Positions 8,692-17,338 are shown, numbered from the stretch's first letter. The stretch is DNA of 64,000 nt from Oscillibacter valericigenes Sjm18-20 (GCA_000283575.1 AP012044.1:1302001-1366000); one strand, 5' to 3'. The notes: a model not told the origin generated them from the sequence alone. Numbers and translations are program-made.

Positions 8692-10095
8692 ATGCTGAGT
8701 TTTACACCGATCACCGTTGAGCATGGAGAATTTCTGCGCCGGTATTATGAAAACTGCGATTATGGGCTGTGCGAATATTCCGTGGGGACCAAGCTGATGT
8801 GGGGGGAGCACCTCCATCCCGCCTTCGCGGAGGCCGGGGGCTGCCTGATCGTCCGAAATGAGACGGAGGGGCGGGTGATGTTTGACTACCCCGTTCCCGG
8901 CCCGGAGGGGGATGAAGACGCGGCCCTCTCTGCCATGGAGGATTGGTGTATGGAGACCGGGGTGCCGCCGGTGATTTCCGTGGTCCCTGAGGGGAAAGCC
9001 CCCCGGCTGCTTCAGCGCTACCCCTACGCTGCAGTGCGTAATGTGCGCACATGGCAGGACTATCTCTATAAGACGGAAGATCTGCAAAACTTCACCGGGC
9101 GGCGATATTCCGGTCAGCGCAACCACATCAAAAAGTTCCGGAACTCCTGCCCCGACGCGGTGTTCAGACCGCTGACGGCGGCAGACAAACCGCTGATCGA
9201 CCGGTTCTGGGCGGATTACGGCGGGGAATTTGCCAAAGGAGACGACCCCAGAGCGGTGGGAGAGCTGAAGCTGGCCAGACAGACGGTAGAACAGCTGGAC
9301 AGACCATGGTTTTTCTGCGGCGGAATGCTGAACGGCAATAAGCTGATTGCTCTGGCGCTGGCGGAGCGGTGCGGTAATACTCTGATCATACACATCGAGA
9401 AGGCGCTGTATTCCTACGTGGGGGTCTATCCGGCCATGGTTCAGGCGTTCGCGCAGCATTTTGGAGGAGACGCAGTCTGGATCAACCGGGAGGACGACGC
9501 GGCTGACTTAGGACTCAGGACTTCGAAGCTGCAATATGGGCCGGATCATCTGGCCCCCAAATATCATTTTTCTCCTCAGAACGAGCTTTTGTATCACGTG
9601 AAAGCCATTCCGGAGCTGAAGACGGAGCGGCTGACCCTATCCGAGCTGACGGAGGAGGACATCCCGGCTTACAATGCGCTGGTACTGGACGGGGATCGGA
9701 ACCGCTGGTGGGGCTATGACGATGTGGCGGGATTGGGCGGCCCGGTGACGGAGCGGAGCTTTTATGAGGTTGCCCAGCGGGATTTCCACAATTGTGTGGC
9801 GGTGAATTTTGCCGTCCGGCTGGAGGGAAAGCTGATTGGCGAGGCGGTGCTTTACCGCTTTAACTACCGGGGTGACGCGGAGTTGGGCTGCCGTATTGCA
9901 AAAGAATACGAGGGCTGGGGCTATGGTACGGAGGCTTTTGCCGCCGCGGCTAACTGGGGACTGTACGGCGTCCATCTGACGCGGGTCGTGGCGAAGTGCT
10001 TCAGGGAGAACGAGGCGTCCCGGAAGATGCTCTCTTCCTGTATGCGGCCAAACGGCGAGGACGAGACCTATTACTATTTTGAAAAGCTGGTGTGA
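8692..10095 (+). CDS. DUF2156-GNAT two-domain acyltransferase
   Basis: Residues about 1-300 resemble the DUF2156 / aminoacyl-lipid transferase C-terminal domain: an N-terminal half with LTADKPLIDRFW and GGMLNGNKLIALALAERCGNTLIIHIEKA, i.e. two tandem GNAT-like folds. Residues about 315-467 form a typical RimJ/RimL-like GNAT acetyltransferase (TERLTLSELTEEDIPAYNALV, then GCRIAKEYEGWGYGTEAFAAAANWG with the acetyl-CoA loop). The start at 8692 follows GAAAGGA. An ORF extension to 8611 has no site. Substrates are unknown; the fusion suggests one protein modifying an aminoacylated or peptidyl acceptor, which is inference. Confidence 0.8.
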   Translation: MLSFTPITVEHGEFLRRYYENCDYGLCEYSVGTKLMWGEHLHPAFAEAGGCLIVRNETEGRVMFDYPVPGPEGDEDAALSAMEDWCMETGVPPVISVVPEGKAPRLLQRYPYAAVRNVRTWQDYLYKTEDLQNFTGRRYSGQRNHIKKFRNSCPDAVFRPLTAADKPLIDRFWADYGGEFAKGDDPRAVGELKLARQTVEQLDRPWFFCGGMLNGNKLIALALAERCGNTLIIHIEKALYSYVGVYPAMVQAFAQHFGGDAVWINREDDAADLGLRTSKLQYGPDHLAPKYHFSPQNELLYHVKAIPELKTERLTLSELTEEDIPAYNALVLDGDRNRWWGYDDVAGLGGPVTERSFYEVAQRDFHNCVAVNFAVRLEGKLIGEAVLYRFNYRGDAELGCRIAKEYEGWGYGTEAFAAAANWGLYGVHLTRVVAKCFRENEASRKMLSSCMRPNGEDETYYYFEKLV

Positions 10096-10115
10096 GCCGG
10101 TTCCACAGAAGATGT

Positions 10116-10159
10116 CAGGTGGGTTGCCCCGGAGCGAGAGCTCCGGGGCCGCCCACCTG
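10116..10159. other. Long GC-rich hairpin with a GAGA tetraloop
   Basis: An 8-bp stem (CAGGTGGG/CCCACCTG), a 2x2 internal loop and a 10-bp stem (GCCCCGGAGC/GCTCCGGGGC) close a GNRA-type GAGA loop, 20 nt after the acetyltransferase stop. No T run follows on either strand, so it is not a classical terminator. It may protect or end the transcript. The remaining bases to 10300 show no gene. Confidence 0.6.
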
Positions 10160-10309
10160 GCCTGTTGGGAAACCGATTTTCCGGAAAACGGGCGGTGGGG
10201 CAGGCGGTTCGAACGATGGCGGTGTTTTATTTCCTGATATCACGATTTTAAAGAGCCTGTATTGAGCAAAAAATGGCTGCCTGAGAATTTTGATTTTCCG
10301 GCGGTTTTC

Positions 10310-10339
10310 ACATAACTTTACCTTGCAAAATCCATACTA
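10310..10339 (+). promoter_or_regulatory. Possible sigma-G (forespore) promoter of the SpoVAF-like gene
   Basis: CATACTA (10333-10339) matches the -10 of forespore sigma factors (CATnnTA). ACATA (10310-10314) lies 18 bp upstream, one base off the GMATR -35. No sigma-A promoter is evident, and the ATG follows 22 nt later. Confidence 0.5.
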
Positions 10340-10361
10340 AACCACAAAAGGGAGGCGTGGT

Positions 10362-11780
10362 ATGGAACAGCTTTCAAACTATTACGACGACAATGTCCGG
10401 CACATGGACACGCTGCTGGGTGTGGGGCGCAACTGCGATCTGGTGGCGCGGGACCTTATCATAGGCGGACGGAAAGCCCGCATCTGGGTGATTGACGGCT
10501 ATGGCCGGGACGCCATTTTGGAGCGAATGGGGGCGTTTTGGCTGTCGTTGTGCCCTGAGCAGGTGAGAACGCTCACACAGATGCAGGATTTCGCGGACCG
10601 GTTTATCACATTTTCTGAAACCAACGTGACTTGCGATCTGGTGGACATCTCCACTTCCGTCCTGCTTGGAAAGACGCTGCTTTTGGTGGAGGGAATCTCC
10701 GGCGGGGCGCTGATGGATGCGAAAAATTATCCCACCCGCAGTGTGGAGGAACCCGCGGACGGAAAGGTCCTGCGGGGTGCTCACGACGGCTTTGTGGAGG
10801 CTGTTGTTCCCAATATGGCGCTGCTGCGCCGCCGTATCCGGGACCCGCTTCTGACGATGGAAGGCCATAAGGTGGGCGGACGGAGCCGGACGGATGTGGT
10901 GCTATGCTATATGGACGACCGGGTGGACCGGAAGTTGCTGGAGCAGCTGCGCAGAAAGCTGGACAACATCGACGTTCACTCTCTCTCCATGGGGCAGGAG
11001 AGCCTGGCGGAGGCCATCCGTCCAAAGCAGTGGTACAATCCGTTTCCCAAAATTCGGTATACGGAGCGGCCCGACACGGCGGCGGCCACGGTTCTGGAGG
11101 GGCATATTGTGGTACTGGTGGACAACACTCCGGCGGTGATGCTGCTGCCCACCACTGTCTTTGATTACTCTCAGGAGATCAACGATTTTTACTTTCCGCC
11201 TTTGGTGGGGACGTATCTCCGTATACTGCGGATGACTATGATGATTCTGAGCCTGTTTATCACGCCGATGTGGTACCTGCTGGTAAACAAGCCGAACCGT
11301 ATGCCGGACTGGCTGATTTTTTTGGCGAAGCCACAGCCCTGTGCGCTGCCCCTGCTGGCACAGCTGCTGGTGGTGGAATTCCTGATCGATCTTTTGAAGC
11401 TGGCGTGTCTCAACACGCCCAATGCGCTGTCCAATTCGTTTTCCATGCTGGGCGCCTTGGTTTTGGGGAATTTCGCGGTACAGGCGAAGTGGCTGACGCC
11501 GGAGGTGTTGGTCTATATGGCCGCCGTGTCCATTGTCGGATTTTCTCAGCCCAGCTTTGAGATGGGGTACGCGGTAAAGCTACTGCGAATGATGCTTTTG
11601 ATTCTGTCGGCCATTTTTGATTTTTGGGGCTTACTGGGAGGAACTCTTCTCATTATTTGGCTAATCGCGGACAACCGGACCGTGGTGGGTCCAGGATACC
11701 TGTACCCGCTGCTGCCGTTTAACGGCAAGGCGCTGAAAAGGCTGCTGCTGCGAGAGCCGATCGGCAAACACAATACCTGA
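10362..11780 (+). CDS. spoVAF: Spore germination protein, GerA/SpoVAF family
   Basis: A 472-residue membrane protein of the GerAA/SpoVAF family, which sits in the inner spore membrane and takes part in germinant sensing and dipicolinate release. The soluble N-terminal part carries DISTSVLLGKTLLLVEG. The characteristic transition TPAVMLLPTTVFDYSQEINDFYFPP leads into the membrane part (about residues 285-450) with five or six helices. Length and the N-terminal NYYDDN opening suit SpoVAF better than GerAA, but no spoVA neighbours are present, so the symbol is provisional. The ATG follows GGGAGGCGTGGT. Confidence 0.85.
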   Translation: MEQLSNYYDDNVRHMDTLLGVGRNCDLVARDLIIGGRKARIWVIDGYGRDAILERMGAFWLSLCPEQVRTLTQMQDFADRFITFSETNVTCDLVDISTSVLLGKTLLLVEGISGGALMDAKNYPTRSVEEPADGKVLRGAHDGFVEAVVPNMALLRRRIRDPLLTMEGHKVGGRSRTDVVLCYMDDRVDRKLLEQLRRKLDNIDVHSLSMGQESLAEAIRPKQWYNPFPKIRYTERPDTAAATVLEGHIVVLVDNTPAVMLLPTTVFDYSQEINDFYFPPLVGTYLRILRMTMMILSLFITPMWYLLVNKPNRMPDWLIFLAKPQPCALPLLAQLLVVEFLIDLLKLACLNTPNALSNSFSMLGALVLGNFAVQAKWLTPEVLVYMAAVSIVGFSQPSFEMGYAVKLLRMMLLILSAIFDFWGLLGGTLLIIWLIADNRTVVGPGYLYPLLPFNGKALKRLLLREPIGKHNT

Positions 11781-11804
11781 CGGAAGACTTCTCCCGCCGC
11801 TGGG

Positions 11805-11838
11805 GGCCCATCTTTTTCCACGCGGAAAAAGGTGGGCC
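11805..11838. other. Stable hairpin downstream of spoVAF
   Basis: GGCCCATCTTTTTCC pairs with GGAAAAAGGTGGGCC around a 4-nt loop, starting 24 nt after the stop. It lacks a T run but is the likely transcript end. The following 11839-11917 shows no gene. Confidence 0.55.
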
Positions 11839-11917
11839 TCCACGCGTGAAGCACCCATGCAGCGGAGCCGTGCTCTTTACGTCTCGCACCTACCAGAGGC
11901 GTCCTCCCGCCCAACTC

Positions 11918-11946
11918 TTGCCAGCAGGACGCATTTGTGTTATTCT
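11918..11946 (+). promoter_or_regulatory. Possible promoter of the YjdF-thioesterase-lipoprotein operon
   Basis: TTGCCA (11918-11923) and TATTCT (11941-11946) are 17 bp apart. The start codon is about 200 nt away, so the leader would be long; no other gene is visible between. Confidence 0.35.
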
Positions 11947-12144
11947 GATATTCGATTCCGGGTTCTGAATGTACCCCCGCTGTTCGGAACGCGACCTGTC
12001 CGGGCTGGGCCTGTCCGGCCTTATTTTCGACCGTGAGGGCATGTGAGGCGAGTGTCCGGGCAGCCGTTTCAAAACGTCACTCCCCCCCATTTTCAGGGCC
12101 GGGCGGAGCTGGCTGCGTCGATTCGGGGAGAGGGGGCAAAGGAT

Positions 12145-13098
12145 ATGAATCCAAAGAAAAAACACCGGCAGGTGGAGCGGCGGAATTTTAAGAAAGCCAT
12201 GCAGAAGGAACTGCGGGAGCATAAGAGCTCTTTCGTTGTGTTTTCAACTTTAAGGGTGCTGGTGTTTTTCTCTCTGGCCCGCCAGCTCTGGAGGGCCAGC
12301 TATGAAAGCGCTTTCTTCTGCGCGCTGACGCTGCTGCTGCTCTATGTTCCCAGCTGGGTGCAGGTACGCCTGCGGATCGAGCTGCCGCCCCCGCTGGAGA
12401 TCACTGTGCTGTGTTTTATCTTCGCGGCGGAGATTTTGGGCGAGGTTAACGCATTTTACATCGTCATTCCTTTCTGGGATACAATTCTGCATGTTTTAAA
12501 CGGTTTTCTCGCGGCGGCGGTTGGCTTTTCCATGGTGGTGCTGCTGAACGACAACCCCCGGCTGACTTTTGCTCTGTCGCCGGTGTTCATGGCGCTTACG
12601 GCGTTTTGCTTCTCCATGACCATCGGCGTGCTGTGGGAGTTTTTCGAGTTCAGCTGCGATTATTTTCTTGGAACGGACATGCAAAAAGACACCATTATTC
12701 ACGTCATCCATACCGTGGCTCTGGACGCCACCCGTACCAACAGAGTGGTGACCGTGCCGAACATCACGGATGTGGTCATCAACGGAGAGAGCCTGGGACT
12801 TGGCGGCTATCTGGATATCGGTATTATCGACACGATGAAAGATCTGTTTGTGAATTTTATTGGCGCGGTTGTTTTCTCTGTCACCGGCTTTTTCTATGTA
12901 AAAAGCCATGGCAAGAAGCGGACCCCGGCTCAGAACTTTGTCCCCAGTCCTAAGGAGGCGGACCATGATTACCTCAAGCAGGCCCGGGAGCGCAGCGCCG
13001 CCGAAGAAGCTGCTGCGGGACCTGCGCCAGAAGGAGACAGAGAATCTGGGAAAAAGGCAGAATCGGAGGACGCACCGCCAAAGGGCGGCCAAGGATAA
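12145..13098 (+). CDS. Integral membrane protein, YjdF (DUF2238)-like
   Basis: A roughly 317-residue protein with a basic N-terminus (PKKKHRQVERRNFKKAMQKE), about seven hydrophobic helices and a charged, alanine/glutamate-rich cytoplasmic tail after residue 260. The motifs WEFFEFSCDYFLG and LDIGIIDTMKDLFVNFIGA resemble the YjdF/DUF2238 family, whose function is unknown. The ATG at 12145 has a GGGGG-type site 8 nt upstream; the longer ORF start at 12043 has none. Its tail is followed 16 nt later by the thioesterase start, suggesting co-transcription. Confidence 0.7.
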   Translation: MNPKKKHRQVERRNFKKAMQKELREHKSSFVVFSTLRVLVFFSLARQLWRASYESAFFCALTLLLLYVPSWVQVRLRIELPPPLEITVLCFIFAAEILGEVNAFYIVIPFWDTILHVLNGFLAAAVGFSMVVLLNDNPRLTFALSPVFMALTAFCFSMTIGVLWEFFEFSCDYFLGTDMQKDTIIHVIHTVALDATRTNRVVTVPNITDVVINGESLGLGGYLDIGIIDTMKDLFVNFIGAVVFSVTGFFYVKSHGKKRTPAQNFVPSPKEADHDYLKQARERSAAEEAAAGPAPEGDRESGKKAESEDAPPKGGQG

Positions 13099-13114
13099 AA
13101 GGAGAGCGATTTTT

Positions 13115-13876
13115 TTGAAGGCATTTCAGCAATGGCTGACGGAGAACGGCTACGCGCGGGAGGTGGAACTGGCCTTTGCCGACTGCGACCGGGACAAAAA
13201 CGTCCGCCCCGCGAAGCTCTTGAGCCTGATGGCGGCGGCGGCGGGCTTTGATTACGACGCCCGGGGGCTGACGCATCAGCGGCTTTACGCCATGGGACAG
13301 GTGTTTCTGCTGTCCCGCATTGCCCTGCGCATCCACCGAAGACCTGTGAACGGGGAGGTGCTCACCGTCGCCACATGGGAGGACGGCATTCATGGGGCGC
13401 ACATGCGCCGGGTGTATGAGATGACGGACAGAAGCGGAAATGTGTGCGTCAGCGCAAAGAGCGAATGGATTTTGATTGATCCGGCGGAGCGGAAAATCTT
13501 GCGCCCCAACAGCTTTAAGGGCAAGACCCTGACGACTTGCCCCAAGTCCATCGACTGCCCGGACTGCCGCAGGCTCTCTTTGCCGCAGGAGGGGACGGAG
13601 GCGTTGGGGGCGCGTCGGATCCGATGGTCCGATCTGGACGGCAACGGCCACGTTTACAGCGGAAATTACGGCGACATTGTCTGGGACTTCCTGCCTGCCG
13701 ATTTGCAGGGCGCCCCTTTGCGGGAACTGTACATTAATTACAGCAGGGAGGCCGTTTTGGGCGAGACTCTGACGCTTCGTGGTTTCCGGGAAAAAGACGC
13801 CTACACCGTGGAGGGCCGCCTGGGAGAGGAACACTGTTTTTCCTGCCGGTGCGAGTTCAGCGCGGGTAAGCAATAA
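13115..13876 (+). CDS. Acyl-ACP thioesterase
   Basis: A double hot-dog acyl-ACP thioesterase (FatA-like, 253 aa), which releases fatty acids from acyl carrier protein. The first half opens with LLSLMAAAAGFDYDARGLTHQRLYAMG and VFLLSRIALRIHRRP. The second half has RRIRWSDLDGNGHVYSGNYGDIVWDFLP, where the D-N-H cluster is the catalytic loop of the family. A TTG start at 13115, 10 nt after AAAAGGAG, is chosen; the open frame extends far upstream into the previous gene without a plausible site. It lies in an operon with the YjdF-like protein and the next lipoprotein. Confidence 0.87.
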   Translation: MKAFQQWLTENGYAREVELAFADCDRDKNVRPAKLLSLMAAAAGFDYDARGLTHQRLYAMGQVFLLSRIALRIHRRPVNGEVLTVATWEDGIHGAHMRRVYEMTDRSGNVCVSAKSEWILIDPAERKILRPNSFKGKTLTTCPKSIDCPDCRRLSLPQEGTEALGARRIRWSDLDGNGHVYSGNYGDIVWDFLPADLQGAPLRELYINYSREAVLGETLTLRGFREKDAYTVEGRLGEEHCFSCRCEFSAGKQ

Positions 13877-13894
13877 AAAGCGGAGGTATTTGCA

Positions 13895-14449
13895 ATGAGA
13901 GTGAGAAAGGAAAATTGGGTCCTGACCATGGCGGTGGTACTGGTTTTGGCGCTGTCCGCCTGCGGTGACAGCGGCGGCGACAGCAGCAGTGCCAGTGGCA
14001 GCGACGGAGAGTATGTGGAGGGCCGCATCGGCGACGTGATGCACGATCGGTTTTTCGACTTCACGGTTAACAGCGCCTACACCTGCGGCTCGCTTGAAGA
14101 ATATACCCCTGAGGCGGGCAAGCAGCTGCTGGTGGTGGAGCTGACCATCAAAAACACATTCAACGAGACTATCCCCATGTTCGATACGGATTTTCAGGCC
14201 CGGTGGAACGAGCAGGACGACCCGGACAACGCGTTTGCCAATCCCGTTGAAACCGTCGTGAGCGAGGACCAGCTGGAGGCGGAGTACGATCTGGCGGTGG
14301 ACGAGGAGCGGACCGGACTTTTGATTTTTGAGATCCCGGAGGATCATCAGGATTACTCCATCGTCTATCTGGAGGAGCTTGACAACGGCACCACCGGCGA
14401 TCTCTATCAGGTGTACTTCACTGCGAAAAACTCGGGAACCTCCGTGTGA
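13895..14449 (+). CDS. Secreted lipoprotein, DUF4352-like
   Basis: A signal peptide ends in the lipobox LALSAC at about residue 23, followed by a Ser/Gly linker. The remaining about 140 residues form a beta-rich domain containing GKQLLVVELTIKNTFNETIPMFDTDFQARW. This pattern resembles the DUF4352 immunoglobulin-like fold found in many Firmicute lipoproteins. Function is unknown. The start has a GGAGG site (AGCGGAGGTATTTGCAATG). It is the last gene before a strong bidirectional terminator. Confidence 0.75.
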   Translation: MRVRKENWVLTMAVVLVLALSACGDSGGDSSSASGSDGEYVEGRIGDVMHDRFFDFTVNSAYTCGSLEEYTPEAGKQLLVVELTIKNTFNETIPMFDTDFQARWNEQDDPDNAFANPVETVVSEDQLEAEYDLAVDEERTGLLIFEIPEDHQDYSIVYLEELDNGTTGDLYQVYFTAKNSGTSV

Positions 14450-14465
14450 CGGCGGATCATGGCAT

Positions 14466-14508
14466 AAAAAGCGGCGGCCCCGGAGCTTGCTTCGGAGCCG
14501 CCGCTTTC
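14466..14508. terminator. Bidirectional terminator between lipoprotein and FMN dehydrogenase genes
   Basis: AAGCGGCGGC and GCCGCCGCTT pair with a further CGGAGC/GCTCCG-type inner helix. T runs occur on the minus strand (TTTTTATG) and weakly on the plus strand. It serves both convergent genes. Confidence 0.8.
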
Positions 14509-14523
14509 AGCGCTCGGGGGAGA

Positions 14524-15561
14524 TCAGAGATTTTCCAGATCCCGGGGCGTCATGATCATATCCCGCCGGATCTCAGATAGACTGTGGGCGCCGCACATCG
14601 CCATGGTATCGCTCAACTCGGCTTTGAGCTTGTCCACGTAGATCTGTACGCCCTCGGCCCCGCCGCCGTACACCATGGTGACGAAGGGGCGGCCGATCAG
14701 CACGGCGTCCGCGCCCAGAGCCAGCGCTTTAAATATGTCCATGCCGGTGCGGATGCCACCGTCCACGAAGATGGTCAGCTTGTTGCCCACCGCATCCACG
14801 ATGGAGGGCAGGACTTCGGCCGTGGCGGGGCAGTTGTCCAGGACACGGCCGCCGTGGTTGGAGACCACAATGCCGCTGGCCCCGGCTTTCAGGGCTTTCT
14901 TCGCACCCTCCACCGTCATGATGCCCTTCAGAACGAAAGGCTTTTTCGCCCAGGCGGTGATCTTGCGCAGCTCGTCCACGGTCTTGCTGCCGGCGGGGGG
15001 CTGCATATTTTTCAGAAAGGGAAGGCCCGCGGCGTCGATGTCCATGGCCACGGCGAAGGGGTCCGCCGTATTGACCAATTCCATCTTCTGCTGGATCAGC
15101 TCCATATTCCAGGGCTTGATGGTGGGTACGCCATGCCCATGGCTGGAGGCGATGGCTTTTGCCGCGCCCTCCACCACGGCGGGGTTGGTACCGTCGCCGG
15201 TAAAGGCGGCGATCCCCGCGGCGGCGCAGGCGGAGACCAGAATGTCGTTATAGGTGAGATCGTCGTACTTGTCGCCGTAATGCAGAGTCATCGCGCCGAC
15301 GGGAGCGGCGAACACCGGAAGATCAAAGGTCTGGTTGAAGACCTTGAAGGTAGTGTCCGCAGTCTTGTTTTCACAGATGGTGTCCATGCTGACGCACAGC
15401 TCCTGCCACTTCTGATAGTTGCGGATAAAGCCCGTGCCGATTCCCTTGGCTCCGGGACCTGGAATGGCATTTTTACAGGCCAGACCGTTGCAGACCGGAC
15501 AGGCCCTGCAGTGAGGCCCGACACAGGCGCGGGCGTTTTCCAGTACTTCCTGATATGTCAT
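14524..15561 (-). CDS. FMN-dependent alpha-hydroxy-acid dehydrogenase
   Basis: A TIM-barrel flavoenzyme related to lactate oxidase and IMP-dehydrogenase-like FMN oxidoreductases. Visible features are FAAPVGAMTLHYG, FVLKGIMTVEGAKKALKAGASGIVVSNHGGRVLD (catalytic His and FMN-phosphate region) and FVDGGIRTGMDIFKALALGADAVLIGRP. It opens with a cysteine cluster CVGPHCRACPVCNGLACKN, unusual for classical lactate oxidases but seen in anaerobe members; a metal or Fe-S role is inference. The ATG at 15561 follows GGGAGGAG by 7 nt; the upstream frame extension has no site. Confidence 0.85.
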   Translation of the reverse strand: MTYQEVLENARACVGPHCRACPVCNGLACKNAIPGPGAKGIGTGFIRNYQKWQELCVSMDTICENKTADTTFKVFNQTFDLPVFAAPVGAMTLHYGDKYDDLTYNDILVSACAAAGIAAFTGDGTNPAVVEGAAKAIASSHGHGVPTIKPWNMELIQQKMELVNTADPFAVAMDIDAAGLPFLKNMQPPAGSKTVDELRKITAWAKKPFVLKGIMTVEGAKKALKAGASGIVVSNHGGRVLDNCPATAEVLPSIVDAVGNKLTIFVDGGIRTGMDIFKALALGADAVLIGRPFVTMVYGGGAEGVQIYVDKLKAELSDTMAMCGAHSLSEIRRDMIMTPRDLENL

Positions 15562-15610
15562 GATACGACTCCTCCCATGATGCGCGATCATTCGCGCGTA
15601 TGCTTTTATC

Positions 15611-15639
15611 ATTTTAACGCCGCTCAGGGAAAAAGGCAA
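15611..15639 (-). promoter_or_regulatory. Sigma-A promoter of the FMN dehydrogenase
   Basis: On the minus strand TTGCCT (15634-15639) and TAAAAT (15611-15616) are 17 bp apart, 50 nt upstream of the ATG. Confidence 0.65.
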
Positions 15640-15728
15640 GAATTTGTGAAACATTATCCAGAGCTTCGCGTCTAAGAGGTAAATGCCTCTGTTTAGGAGA
15701 CAGAGTGCGAAAAAGCAAGGAGGATGGA

Positions 15729-16664
15729 ATGATGAAAAGAAAACTTGCAGGGCTCTTGATTCTGATCTGCCTGATGGCGCTGCCTACAGGCTGCGGCGCG
15801 TCCGCAGGGACCGGCGGAAACGAAGCCGCGGCGTCCGCGTCCGCCATGGACGGGAAAACGACGATGGACGCCGCGGCGGGAGACTACGGAGGGATGGAAC
15901 TGTCAAATGCCGCCCAGACGGATAACGCTGGCCGGGAAAATGAGGCTAAGCGCATATACACCGCGAATTTGAGCCTGGAGACCACCGCGTTTGACGACGC
16001 ATCCAGGGGCCTTGCCGCCCTTGTGGATGAGATGGGCGGCTGGATGCAGGCAAGCAGCGTAAGTTACAGCGGCTCCGGTTATCGGTACGGTGATTACACA
16101 GCCCGGATTCCTCACGAGAAATTCAACCAGTTTATCAGCCGGGCGGGGGAACTGTGCCATGTGGTATACAGCGATTCCAACGTGGAGGATATCAGTGAGG
16201 CATACTATGACACGGCCGGCCGGCTGGAGACCCAGCAGACAAAGCTGAAGCGGCTCCAGGCCCTCCTTTCCCAGGCAAAGGACATGGAGGACATCATCAC
16301 CATCGAAAGCGCTATCTCCGATACGGAGGCGCAGATCGACGCCCTCTCCGGGGACTTGAAGCACTATGACTCCCAGATTGACGACTCAACGGTGACTCTC
16401 ACGCTGAGCGAGGTCTACCAGCTCTCCAACGTGGAGCAGCCCGCCACCGGTTTTCCAAGCCGCATCGCCGAAGCGCTTTCCTCCGGGACTCATATGTTTG
16501 TGGCTTTTCTGCAGGGCGTACTGGTGTTTCTGGCCTATGCCTGGGTATGGGTTCTGCTGGCGGCGGCCGTGATTGCGGGGATCTTCATCCGCACAAAGCG
16601 GAAGACCCTGCCGAAGGCGGAGCAAAAGCCGCTTGCGGAAAAGCGGGATGACAAGACGGAATAA
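15729..16664 (+). CDS. DUF4349 lipoprotein with C-terminal membrane anchor
   Basis: A lipobox signal peptide (MALPTGC) precedes a DUF4349 domain: RIYTANLSLETTAFDDA, MGGWMQASSVSYSG, then a predicted helical hairpin (about residues 150-215, AYYDTAGRLETQQTKLKRLQALLSQA). A single C-terminal transmembrane helix (VFLAYAWVWVLLAAAVIAGIFI) and a Lys-rich tail follow. The role is unknown; it is probably an envelope protein with a coiled-coil hairpin. Two adjacent ATGs (15729 and 15732) lie 5 and 8 nt after AAGGAGG, and either may be used. Confidence 0.85.
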   Translation: MMKRKLAGLLILICLMALPTGCGASAGTGGNEAAASASAMDGKTTMDAAAGDYGGMELSNAAQTDNAGRENEAKRIYTANLSLETTAFDDASRGLAALVDEMGGWMQASSVSYSGSGYRYGDYTARIPHEKFNQFISRAGELCHVVYSDSNVEDISEAYYDTAGRLETQQTKLKRLQALLSQAKDMEDIITIESAISDTEAQIDALSGDLKHYDSQIDDSTVTLTLSEVYQLSNVEQPATGFPSRIAEALSSGTHMFVAFLQGVLVFLAYAWVWVLLAAAVIAGIFIRTKRKTLPKAEQKPLAEKRDDKTE

Positions 16665-16676
16665 ATCCGTTATAAT
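16648..16676 (+). promoter_or_regulatory. Sigma-A promoter of the UlaG-like hydrolase
   Basis: ATGACA (16648-16653) and TATAAT (16671-16676) are 17 bp apart. The -35 lies inside the end of the DUF4349 gene. Confidence 0.65.
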
Positions 16677-16708
16677 CATTCCAGAAGTAAAAAAGGAGGG
16701 CATATTTT

Positions 16709-17338
16709 ATGACGATTACATGGCAGGGCCACTCCTGCTTCCTTCTGGAACAGGACGGCTTTTACATCGTTACCGACCCCTATACCGGCGTCCCCGGCTA
16801 TCCGGTGCTGGAGCTGGAGGCCCATGAGGTGTTTTGCAGCCACGGCCATTTCGACCACAATTTCAAGGATGGGGTGAAGCTGCTTCCAAAGATGGACAGC
16901 CCCTTTGCCGTGGAGGAGGTGGCCTCGTTCCACGACGGGCAAAAAGGCGCCCTCCGGGGCGCGAACACCATCCGCTCCTTTACGGCGGGGGGCGTCCGGG
17001 TCTGCCATCTGGGGGACCTTGGGCACCAGCTCTCAAAGGAACAGCTGGCCGCCATCGGCAAGTGCGACGTGGTGCTGGTCCCCGTGGGCGGGACTTTTAC
17101 GGTGGACGCCGCGGGAGCGAAAGCCGTCTGCGATGCGCTGAAGCCCCGAATTGTAGTCCCCATGCACTATCGTCACGCGCCTTATGGCCTTGAAAAGCTG
17201 TCCGGCGTAGAGAACTTTCTGCGGCTGTGGCCTGCGCCGGCAGTACGGCGTCTGCCGGGCAGCTCGTTTACCTATCTCCCCAAAGACGGCGCGGGAACGG
17301 GCGCACCCGTGATTCTGGTTCCAAAGTATCCCGCCTGA
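16709..17338 (+). CDS. Metallo-beta-lactamase-fold hydrolase, UlaG/UPF0173-like
   Basis: A 209-residue MBL-fold enzyme. Metal-binding residues appear in CSHGHFDHN (HxHxDH), HLGDLGH (Asp) and VVPMHYRHAPYG (His), preceded by the family opening WQGHSCFLLEQDGFYIVTDPY. Substrate is unknown. Relatives include L-ascorbate-6-phosphate lactonase, but no ascorbate operon is present, so only the fold is claimed. The start follows AAAGGAGGG. Confidence 0.88.
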   Translation: MTITWQGHSCFLLEQDGFYIVTDPYTGVPGYPVLELEAHEVFCSHGHFDHNFKDGVKLLPKMDSPFAVEEVASFHDGQKGALRGANTIRSFTAGGVRVCHLGDLGHQLSKEQLAAIGKCDVVLVPVGGTFTVDAAGAKAVCDALKPRIVVPMHYRHAPYGLEKLSGVENFLRLWPAPAVRRLPGSSFTYLPKDGAGTGAPVILVPKYPA

